Assembly (NCBI GenBank): GCA_022425465.1
Contig: JAKMFK010000094.1
Span: forward strand, 1-5,373
Direction of reading: 5' to 3'
Origin: Bacteroidia bacterium
GTDB taxonomy: Bacteria; Bacteroidota; Bacteroidia; NS11-12g; UBA9320
Length of the DNA stretch: 5,373 nt
The notes below the pieces were generated by a model. The model ran no database searches and was not told the origin of the DNA. It worked only from the letters and a program-made list of their open reading frames with translations. The stretch's first letter is position 1; every line of letters begins with the position of its first letter. Both the position numbers and the translations under genes were made by a program. Shown here piece after piece: positions 1 to 5,373 of the stretch.

Positions 1-326
1 GTAATAAACCAAGCAAAATTGGTTCAATGGTTGATTATCCCATTGAAGTAGTTGTAGGACCAGAGTTCGTCACTGGAAGTACTCGGATGAAAAGCGGAAC
101 TGCTCAAAAGCTCATTCTCAATATGATCAGTACTAGTCTTATGATCAAACTTGGCCATGTTCAAGGTAATCAAATGGTTGATATGCAATTGAGCAACAAA
201 AAATTAGTGGCTAGGGGTACCCGAATGATTATGCAACAAACAGGGCTAGACGAGTACACAGCCAACGACCTTCTCATGAAACACGGAAGTGTGAGAAAGG
301 CCGTTGAACATGCTGCAAACTGGTAA
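1..326 (+). CDS. murQ: N-acetylmuramic acid 6-phosphate etherase, C-terminal part (5' end outside window)
   Basis: MurQ cleaves the D-lactyl ether of cytoplasmic MurNAc-6-phosphate to give GlcNAc-6-phosphate and D-lactate, a step in peptidoglycan recycling. The reading frame is open from the first base; bases 1-2 are the end of a codon, probably Cys, since Asn-Lys-Pro-Ser follows as in the family's CNxxS segment. About 107 residues are visible. They carry the family signature VGPEFVTGSTRMKSGTAQK, then LNMISTSLMIKLG and GNQMVDMQLSN, and end in the usual small helical C-terminal region (TGLDEYTANDLL...GSVRKAVEH). The N-terminal SIS portion with the catalytic glutamates known from E. coli MurQ lies outside the window. 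The related eukaryotic glucokinase regulator shares this signature, but MurQ is the expected bacterial member. It converges on the DUF4139 gene with a 23-base gap and no convincing terminator. Confidence 0.93.
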   Translation, partial: NKPSKIGSMVDYPIEVVVGPEFVTGSTRMKSGTAQKLILNMISTSLMIKLGHVQGNQMVDMQLSNKKLVARGTRMIMQQTGLDEYTANDLLMKHGSVRKAVEHAANW

Positions 327-349
327 TCCAAAAACTGTGGATTGGAATA

Positions 350-2020
350 CTATAATTTTAATATTTCATCCTTAGGATACTTTACCGAAAAACCATAATC
401 CAATTGCCTTTTCTCTAGACCTTTAAGATTAATATCCCAAGATAAAACTCCTGTTTCTTTATTCAATTTACCACTCCCATTTGTTGAAGTTATCTCGATT
501 TTCTCATTTTTACTGACTGGAATATGATCCTCTATGGTAAGATTCACATCACCCTTGTTTTTATTCTTAATCGTGATTACATAGTTGGCTGAATACACCT
601 TACTATTCTCAATCAATTTCTTCTTGGTTTGACTATCTGTCTTTTTTCGTTCTACATAAACGCTCCGATCTCTACCCATAGAAACCTCTAATGTATCATC
701 CGTGACTGATGGATTCACAACCGTTCTACCAATAAAGGTATTACCATAATAGATATTGGCTTGACCTGTTAGTAAATCCAGTGATTCCCAATCTGTCAAT
801 CGAGCAATAACGAATGCGTCTTTTTCAAGTTTGGGGACCAAATACAATTGAAATTCAGTACTTACTTTATCACGTTTAAGATCCATATAATGAGGTTTCC
901 CCCCTGAGGATACGTTCATGGGTAAAGCAATATCAAACTCAACTGAACTAAAATTCTGAACCTTATTGGTATATTCATAAATCATCGATGCCTCTTCTAC
1001 TATCTCCATATCATCCTCCGAAATACTTTCCATACTAGCAGATGTTGCAGACACCGCATTTCGATCCAAATACAACCCTTTCTTTGCCCTATACTGACGG
1101 ATAAACCGCTGAAAGTTCACAAACCAAATCGGTAGTTTTGGTTTTGTATTCCCTTGATTAGGATTGGCATTTGACACTTTGATTTTAACTTGATTCCAAT
1201 CTATCCCTGTATTTTGATACACTTGAGCTTTGTATACTAGTGTAATGTCTGATTGATGATCTTTTGCAATTAAATCATAATGTGGATTCCATCCTGCATT
1301 CCCCGACAAATAATTTAACTTTATAGTTCCATTGGTTGAAGCAGAGCTTGATACGGTTACAATCACTTGATGATGATAGGTTGGTGTAGGCCTAATATTC
1401 TGATTTTGAATCAAAGCTTGGCATTTATTTAATTCCTCTTTTAAGGATTTATGATGGTCAGCCATTTTTTTGGATTGAAGCGACAAGACATATCTTAAAT
1501 GAGCAAGCTCTCTCAATTCCTCCCTCAAAAATGAGGCGGTTCCTTTCAAAAGTTCCAACGAATCAGAATTGGATGTTCCTTTAACCAAAGGATTCCCCAT
1601 TATTAAATTCTTTTCTTGATCGATTGCCTGCATTAATTCTGAATTTTTATTCATCCTCAGCTGGCTATTTTTTAATGAATCACGTAATGCTTTTACTCGA
1701 TCCAAAAGTTTGGGAGAAGTTGTATTCTTTTCATGGATTGGATTCTCCATAAAATACCGATACTGTGTATTTAGAATTGTAAATTTACCTGCCCCTGAAG
1801 CTTGAATACTCGCTTTATTGATGTAAGGAGATACATCATTAAAAATAAAATGGGATGTTCCCTTTGATATAGACACATAAGCCTCTTGGAATAATTGTGC
1901 ATTTTGCATAAAAACAGTCACATTTTTGAGCTTGTCTTTGACTATAATTTCTCGTTCATTGGCTTTCAAAAAAGGCAATCCTAAAACACTCACAGCTAAT
2001 ACTAAAATTATTTTTTTCAT
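350..2020 (-). CDS. Secreted DUF4140/DUF4139 domain protein (mucoidy inhibitor MuiA-like)
   Basis: This is an exported protein of unknown biochemical function. Numbering from the longer start at 2035, the predicted signal peptide is MKKIILVLAVSVLGLPFLKA (residues 6-25), with cleavage probably after Ala25. I prefer the start at 2020 because Met6 is followed at once by Lys-Lys and a hydrophobic core; the start at 2035 only adds MGLSS. Residues 35-95 match the DUF4140 pattern (NVTVFMQNAQLFQEA, then SIQASG...TILNTQY). Residues 106-212 are charged, helical and probably coiled coil. DUF4139 covers about 220-557: NYLSGNAGWNPHYDL at 241-255, YYGNTFIGRTVVNP at 429-442, and a C-terminal LSWDINLKG...VKYPKD. 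A Ser/Asp/Glu-rich stretch at 326-350 is probably a flexible loop. The family name comes from a mucoidy phenotype, not from a known activity. The gene is monocistronic here, divergent from the ferredoxin gene and convergent with murQ. No strong promoter is visible on this strand. Confidence 0.88.
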   Translation of the reverse strand: MKKIILVLAVSVLGLPFLKANEREIIVKDKLKNVTVFMQNAQLFQEAYVSISKGTSHFIFNDVSPYINKASIQASGAGKFTILNTQYRYFMENPIHEKNTTSPKLLDRVKALRDSLKNSQLRMNKNSELMQAIDQEKNLIMGNPLVKGTSNSDSLELLKGTASFLREELRELAHLRYVLSLQSKKMADHHKSLKEELNKCQALIQNQNIRPTPTYHHQVIVTVSSSASTNGTIKLNYLSGNAGWNPHYDLIAKDHQSDITLVYKAQVYQNTGIDWNQVKIKVSNANPNQGNTKPKLPIWFVNFQRFIRQYRAKKGLYLDRNAVSATSASMESISEDDMEIVEEASMIYEYTNKVQNFSSVEFDIALPMNVSSGGKPHYMDLKRDKVSTEFQLYLVPKLEKDAFVIARLTDWESLDLLTGQANIYYGNTFIGRTVVNPSVTDDTLEVSMGRDRSVYVERKKTDSQTKKKLIENSKVYSANYVITIKNKNKGDVNLTIEDHIPVSKNEKIEITSTNGSGKLNKETGVLSWDINLKGLEKRQLDYGFSVKYPKDEILKL

Positions 2021-2083
2021 ACTGCTTAATCCCATGACGGATAAATAGGTAAATGATAAACTACAAACACATCATGACTTCAT

Positions 2084-2091
2084 TATTTTTG
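2084..2091 (+). promoter_or_regulatory. Bacteroidota -7 promoter element ahead of the ferredoxin gene
   Basis: TATTTTTG is a full match to the TAnnTTTG -7 element recognised by the Bacteroidota primary sigma factor. No TTTG lies at the usual 19-21 base distance upstream, so the -33 half is weak or absent. The box ends only 4 bases before the GTG start of the ferredoxin. Transcription would therefore begin at or within a few bases of the start codon. The call rests on one consensus match in a short AT-rich divergent spacer. Confidence 0.5.
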
Positions 2092-2095
2092 CAGT

Positions 2096-2428
2096 GTGGA
2101 AGATTTGATAACTATACACGTGACTGACCTTTCAGGAGAAGAACACCAGATTGAAGCACCTACAGATATGAATCTAAATGTAATGGAAGCTATTCGTGCT
2201 AATGACATTCCCATCAAAGCTACATGTGGTGGCATGGCCATGTGTGCAACTTGCAATTGCTTGGTCAAAAGCAACCACCCTTTACCAGAGATGAGTGAAG
2301 ATGAGGAAGCTATGCTTGATGAGGCATTCGTATTAGATGTAGAAGGGAGTAGATTGATGTGTCAAATTCCAGTGTCTGACAAAATTGATGGACTTCAAAT
2401 CCAACTAGGTGAATTAACTGCTGAATAG
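2096..2428 (+). CDS. [2Fe-2S] ferredoxin, adrenodoxin/ISC type
   Basis: This is a small cytoplasmic electron carrier of 110 residues with a plant/adrenodoxin-type [2Fe-2S] cluster. The ligand pattern is C44-x5-C50-x2-C53-x35-C89 (CGGMAMCATC and LMCQI), which is the spacing of adrenodoxin and bacterial ISC ferredoxin; Cys55 is an extra cysteine. The acidic stretch EMSEDEEAMLDEA (65-77) is where adrenodoxin-like proteins contact their reductase. The role is inferred: such ferredoxins feed electrons to Fe-S cluster assembly or to oxygenases, and no isc gene is in view to settle it. GTG at 2096 is chosen because an in-frame TGA at 2075 blocks extension and the next in-frame ATG is Met25, which would cut into the fold; a TTG at 2105 is possible. 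The gene ends in tandem stops, TAG TAA, and no terminator follows. Confidence 0.92.
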   Translation: MEDLITIHVTDLSGEEHQIEAPTDMNLNVMEAIRANDIPIKATCGGMAMCATCNCLVKSNHPLPEMSEDEEAMLDEAFVLDVEGSRLMCQIPVSDKIDGLQIQLGELTAE

Positions 2429-2448
2429 TAAAACGCTATCCAAAATAA

Positions 2449-2601
2449 ACCCAATTTAAACAGTATCAAATTCCAATTCGATTAGAAGGTAAACTTGTCC
2501 ATACAGAGTCTTCTGATTTCACAGATACAAATTGGCATGAATTATTTGAATTTATTAAGCAAAAAGTTACATTTGCAGCCCTATTTTTAAGAATAAAATA
2601 A
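2449..2601 (+). other. Start-less open frame in the ferredoxin-rplM spacer, possible gene relic
   Basis: The 180-base spacer between the ferredoxin and rplM holds an open frame of 50 sense codons between a TAA at 2446 and a TAA at 2599. It contains no ATG, GTG or TTG in frame. Its translation includes IPIRLEGKLVHTESSDFTDT followed by NWHELFEFIKQK, whose composition looks more protein-like than random AT-rich spacer. I recognise no family. It could be the tail of a decayed gene or chance. Its 3' half overlaps the rplM promoter, so it is unlikely to be an intact gene. Confidence 0.2.
2545..2575 (+). promoter_or_regulatory. Bacteroidota-type promoter of the rplM-rpsI-rpsB-tsf operon
   Basis: TTTG at 2545-2548 and TACATTTG at 2568-2575 are separated by exactly 19 bases. 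This fits the TTTG-N19-21-TAnnTTTG consensus of the Bacteroidota primary sigma factor without a mismatch. Transcription should start a few bases after 2575, leaving an A/T-rich leader of roughly 27-31 bases before the GTG of rplM. A leader that short leaves little room for a structured autoregulatory element. This is the best-supported promoter in the window. Confidence 0.78.
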
Positions 2602-2608
2602 TTTTATT

Positions 2609-3052
2609 GTGGATACATTATCATACAAAACCATATCGGCTAACAGCAAAACTGTTGATAAACAGTGGGTTATAGTTGATGCAGAAGGAAAAACACTAGG
2701 TCGTTTTTGTTCTGAAATTGCCAAAATATTAAGAGGTAAAAACAAGACAAATTATACCCCACATGTAGATTGTGGTGATAATGTGATTGTTATCAATGCC
2801 GAAAAGATCACATTTACAGGTAATAAAATGGAGACCAAAGAATATGAAACATTCAGTGGTTATCCTGGTGGTAGAAGAGTAACTTTAGCTAAAGATTTGT
2901 TAGCTAAAAAGCCTATCGATTTGATTGAAAGAGGTGTAAGAGGTATGTTACCCAAAAATAGGTTAGGTAGAAAATTATTTACCAATATGCATGTTTTTGT
3001 TGGATCGGAGCATCCACATGCTGCACAAAAACCAACCAAAGTAGAGATTTAA
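2609..3052 (+). CDS. rplM: 50S ribosomal protein L13 (uL13)
   Basis: L13 is an early-assembling protein of the large subunit that binds 23S rRNA. The 147-residue product has the usual length and begins MDTLSYKTISAN, the N-terminus typical of Bacteroidota L13. Conserved blocks are WVIVDAEGKTLGR (20-32), NYTPHVDCGDNVIVINAEKI (48-67), SGYPGGRR (83-90), the family signature ERGVRGMLPKNRLGRKL (107-123) and GSEHPHAAQKP at the C-terminus. The start is a GTG. This is firm because an in-frame TAA lies 15 bases upstream at 2594, no other start codon intervenes, and the first in-frame ATG is Met74, deep in the fold. There is no Shine-Dalgarno; the preceding bases are almost all A and T. It is the first gene of the translation operon, 7 bases before rpsI. 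Confidence 0.97.
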   Translation: MDTLSYKTISANSKTVDKQWVIVDAEGKTLGRFCSEIAKILRGKNKTNYTPHVDCGDNVIVINAEKITFTGNKMETKEYETFSGYPGGRRVTLAKDLLAKKPIDLIERGVRGMLPKNRLGRKLFTNMHVFVGSEHPHAAQKPTKVEI

Positions 3053-3059
3053 TTATTAT

Positions 3060-3446
3060 ATGGACGTTATAAACACAATTGGGAGAAGAAAATCATCAGT
3101 AGCTCGTGTTTACATGAGTGAAGGTAAAGGTGCTATAACGGTTAACGAAAGACCGTTAGAAGAGTACTTTGCTTCTCAAGAATCCGTATATTATGTAAAC
3201 CTTCCGCTCACTACTTGTGATGCTGCTGGTAAATATGATATACAAGTTAATGTAGTTGGTGGTGGAACCACTGGACAAGCTGATGCAATCAAACTTGCTA
3301 TTGCAAGAGCATTGGTAGAAGCAGATCCAGAACACAAACCAGCCCTTAGAGCAAAAGGTTTAATGACTCGCGACTCACGTTCTGTTGAGCGTAAAAAAGC
3401 TGGTCAACCAAAAGCAAGAAAGAAAACACAATTTAGTAAGCGTTAA
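3060..3446 (+). CDS. rpsI: 30S ribosomal protein S9 (uS9)
   Basis: S9 is a small-subunit head protein whose C-terminal tail reaches the P-site tRNA. The product has 128 residues, normal for the family. It shows the N-terminal [13 protein letters not shown] block (7-19), the signature [19 protein letters not shown] (67-85), and the basic tail [20 protein letters not shown] followed by a C-terminal QFSKR. The terminal Arg is the residue known to contact tRNA in S9. The ATG at 3060 follows the rplM stop by 7 bases, and only 4 bases separate its own stop from rpsB, so translation is probably coupled. The rplM-rpsI pairing is conserved across bacteria. Confidence 0.97.
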   Translation: MDVINTIGRRKSSVARVYMSEGKGAITVNERPLEEYFASQESVYYVNLPLTTCDAAGKYDIQVNVVGGGTTGQADAIKLAIARALVEADPEHKPALRAKGLMTRDSRSVERKKAGQPKARKKTQFSKR

Positions 3447-3450
3447 TAGA

Positions 3451-4209
3451 ATGGCAGTTAGTACAGAAAAATTATTAGAAGCAGGTGTACATTTCGGACA
3501 CCTCACAAGTAAATGGAATCCTAAAATGGCCCCATACATATTTATGGAGCAGAATGGCATTCACATTATCGATCTCAACAAAACCTCTGCTAAACTAGAG
3601 GAAGCTAAACATGCTATTCAAAACATAGCTCGAACAGGTCGTAAAGTCATGTTTGTTGCTACCAAAAAACAAGCAAAAGAAATTCTAGAGGAAAATGCTC
3701 AACGAGTGAACATGCCTTTTGTTTCTCAAAGATGGTTAGGAGGTATGCTTACAAACTTTGCAACTGTTCGTAAATCAATCAAGAAAATGCAAGCCATCGA
3801 AAAAATGAAAACCGATGGAACATTTGATAACATGAACAAAAAAGAGCGTTTAATGAAAACGCGTGAGCAAGAGAAATTAGCTCGAGTTTTAGGTGGTATT
3901 GAAAATTTAAATCGTATTCCATCAGCTCTTTTTGTTATTGACATCAAGCGTGAGCACATTGCAGTTAAAGAAGCTCAGAAATTGAATATCCCCATTTTTG
4001 CAATTGTTGATACCAATTCTGATCCTACAAAAGTAGACTTCCCTATTCCTGGAAATGATGATTCAGCCAAGTCATTACACATCCTTTGTAACGAAGTAAC
4101 CGATGCAATTGCTGCGGGTCTTCAAGAGAGAGCTCAAGCAAAAGAGCAAGCTAAAAAGGATGAAGTAGTTGCTGAAAAAACAGCTGAAGAAACCACTGAA
4201 AAAGCATAG
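3451..4209 (+). CDS. rpsB: 30S ribosomal protein S2 (uS2)
   Basis: S2 is a late-assembling small-subunit protein on the solvent side, at the head-body junction. The start is taken at ATG 3451, giving 252 residues beginning [17 protein letters not shown]. An in-frame ATG at 3385 would add 22 residues lying wholly inside rpsI with no counterpart in the family. Conserved blocks are [20 protein letters not shown] (10-29), [13 protein letters not shown] (63-75), [13 protein letters not shown] (91-103), the helical hairpin insertion (about 104-160), [19 protein letters not shown] (157-175) and [19 protein letters not shown] (186-204). Residues 225-252 form a charged, low-complexity Ala/Glu/Lys tail of the kind that varies between species. 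The spacing of 4 bases after rpsI places it in the operon; tsf follows as in most bacteria. Confidence 0.97.
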   Translation: MAVSTEKLLEAGVHFGHLTSKWNPKMAPYIFMEQNGIHIIDLNKTSAKLEEAKHAIQNIARTGRKVMFVATKKQAKEILEENAQRVNMPFVSQRWLGGMLTNFATVRKSIKKMQAIEKMKTDGTFDNMNKKERLMKTREQEKLARVLGGIENLNRIPSALFVIDIKREHIAVKEAQKLNIPIFAIVDTNSDPTKVDFPIPGNDDSAKSLHILCNEVTDAIAAGLQERAQAKEQAKKDEVVAEKTAEETTEKA

Positions 4210-4250
4210 GATTCGTTTTTTATTGTAAACCCATTTTTATTTTATAGAAC

Positions 4251-5084
4251 ATGACAACCATTACAGCGTCTGCAGTAAATAAACTCAGACAAATGACAGG
4301 TGCCGGTATGATGGATTGCAAAAAAGCTTTGCAAGAATCAAACGGAGATATGGATGGAGCCGTTGACATCCTAAGAAAAAAAGGAGCTGCTAAAGCGGCC
4401 AAAAGAGCGGACAGAGAAGCTGCAGAAGGACTTTCTATTGCTAAATCTTCTGACGATAACACCTACGGTATTGTTGTAGAAGTGAACTGCGAAACAGACT
4501 TCGTTGCCAAAAATGATGACTTTGTTGCGTTTGCTAATCAAGTAGCTGATTTCGCACTTACCAACCAATTTGCTGATAAAGATGCCCTTTTAGGTGCAGC
4601 TTTTGAAGGTAAAACATTAGGCGAAATATGCGTTGATAAAACTGCTGTCATCGGTGAAAAAGTTGAAGTATCAAACTATGCTTTACTTTCATCTGAAGGT
4701 GTAGCTGCATACAACCACGGTGCAAACCGAATTGGTGTACTTGTAGCTCTTAACTCTGCTTCGGATGATGCTTTACAAGCAGGTAGAGACCTTGCTATGC
4801 AAATTGCTGCAATGAATCCAATTGCCGTTGATGAGAACGCTGTTTCTCAAGAAGTAAAAGACAAAGAACTTGAAATTGGTAGAGATATCGCCAAGCAAGA
4901 AGGTAAACCAGAAGAAATGTTGGATCGAATTGCTCAAGGTAAATTGAAACGTTTTTTCAAAGACAACACTTTGATGAACCAAGCTTATGTAAAAGATAGT
5001 TCAATGACTGTATCTGCCTTCCTAAAATCTGTGAGTCCAGATTTAGAAGTAAAGTCGTTTGAACGTTTCCAATTGGGAGCTTAA
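4251..5084 (+). CDS. tsf: Translation elongation factor Ts (EF-Ts)
   Basis: EF-Ts is the guanine nucleotide exchange factor that regenerates EF-Tu-GTP. The product has 277 residues, within the bacterial range. The N-terminal UBA-like domain (about 1-45) carries TGAGMMDCKKAL (16-27). The core follows with NCETDFVAKND (79-89), in which Thr-Asp-Phe-Val (82-85) is the family motif whose Asp-Phe disturbs the EF-Tu nucleotide site. YNHGANRIGVLVAL (154-167) opens the second core subdomain, and GKPEEMLDRIAQGKLKRFFK (218-237) leads to the C-terminal part ending AFLKSVSPDLEVKSF. The gap of 41 bases after rpsB is A/T-rich and holds no convincing promoter or terminator, so co-transcription is likely. A strong terminator lies just downstream. 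Confidence 0.97.
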   Translation: MTTITASAVNKLRQMTGAGMMDCKKALQESNGDMDGAVDILRKKGAAKAAKRADREAAEGLSIAKSSDDNTYGIVVEVNCETDFVAKNDDFVAFANQVADFALTNQFADKDALLGAAFEGKTLGEICVDKTAVIGEKVEVSNYALLSSEGVAAYNHGANRIGVLVALNSASDDALQAGRDLAMQIAAMNPIAVDENAVSQEVKDKELEIGRDIAKQEGKPEEMLDRIAQGKLKRFFKDNTLMNQAYVKDSSMTVSAFLKSVSPDLEVKSFERFQLGA

Positions 5085-5107
5085 CTCGACCACTACAAAA
5101 ACACACC

Positions 5108-5142
5108 AAAAGCCTTCCATTTTTTAATGGAGGGCTTTTTTT
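5108..5142 (+). terminator. Rho-independent terminator of the rplM-tsf operon
   Basis: An 11-base stem arm at 5111-5121 (AGCCTTCCATT) pairs with 5126-5136 (AATGGAGGGCT), with one U-G wobble. The loop is TTTT at 5122-5125, and an unbroken T run extends from 5136 to 5142. Three flanking A-T pairs (5108-5110 with 5137-5139) can lengthen the stem. It begins 24 bases after the tsf stop and ends ahead of the pyrH promoter, so it separates the two transcription units. Confidence 0.92.
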
Positions 5143-5143
5143 A

Positions 5144-5373
<230 letters not shown>

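Noticed and set aside
325..343. Inverted repeat AATCCA...TGGATT as a bidirectional terminator for murQ and the DUF4139 gene
   Set aside because: The stem has only 6 pairs, overlaps the murQ stop codon and has no T run on either strand.
2036..2075. Minus-strand promoter for the DUF4139 gene (TAGTTTAT-like element)
   Set aside because: It is an incomplete match to TAnnTTTG with no TTTG at the proper distance; too weak to list, although a promoter must lie in or near this spacer.
2083..2274. Minus-strand 63-residue open frame over the ferredoxin gene
   Set aside because: It is a shadow of the ferredoxin reading frame with no recognisable family or independent signals. The same holds for the minus-strand frames within rpsI, rpsB and tsf.
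2460..2608. Structured ribosomal-protein leader or small RNA ahead of rplM
   Set aside because: No convincing long stem was found by eye, and the predicted transcription start leaves only about 30 A/T-rich bases before the start codon.
3385..3450. Upstream in-frame ATG that would lengthen S2 by 22 residues
   Set aside because: The added segment lies entirely inside rpsI in another frame, and the family N-terminus begins at ATG 3451, four bases after the rpsI stop.
4210..4250. Possible internal promoter or attenuator between rpsB and tsf
   Set aside because: TATTTTAT at 4238-4245 matches only the TAnnTT part of the -7 element with no -33 partner, and the T run at 4216-4221 is not preceded by a real stem.

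Overview
The window looks like ordinary chromosomal DNA from a Bacteroidota bacterium, most likely a flavobacterium-like lineage. Four things support this. The DNA is visibly AT-rich. The order rplM-rpsI-rpsB-tsf, followed by pyrH, is one commonly seen in this phylum. No start codon is preceded by a Shine-Dalgarno-like AGGAGG; the leaders are A/T-rich instead. Three plus-strand upstream regions carry the Bacteroidota housekeeping -7 element TAnnTTTG. The family assignment is an inference from protein flavour, not from a marker comparison.

Layout. Positions 1-326 (+) hold the C-terminal third of MurQ, the MurNAc-6-phosphate etherase of cell-wall recycling. Converging on it after 23 bases is a secreted DUF4140/DUF4139 (MuiA-like) protein on the minus strand, 350-2020 or 350-2035. 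A short divergent spacer (about 60-75 bases) separates that gene from a 110-residue adrenodoxin-type [2Fe-2S] ferredoxin (2096-2428, +, GTG start). A 180-base spacer follows. It ends in a textbook TTTG-N19-TAnnTTTG promoter that drives the translation cluster rplM (GTG start), rpsI, rpsB and tsf (2609-5084, +). A strong intrinsic terminator at 5108-5142 closes that cluster. A second promoter then starts pyrH, which runs off the right edge.

How the genes work together. rplM (L13), rpsI (S9) and rpsB (S2) are ribosomal proteins, and tsf (EF-Ts) recycles EF-Tu. Their spacings of 7, 4 and 41 bases and the single terminator after tsf argue for one growth-rate-linked transcription unit. pyrH (UMP kinase) supplies UDP/UTP and appears to be transcribed separately. 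The ferredoxin, the DUF4139 protein and MurQ are independent genes next to this block.

I found no mobile element, CRISPR array, RNA gene, phage gene or defence-like cassette, and nothing that supports an undescribed multi-gene system. The points worth a second look are small: a possibly leaderless ferredoxin mRNA, two GTG starts, a start-less open frame in the ferredoxin-rplM spacer, and the unassigned role of the DUF4139 protein.
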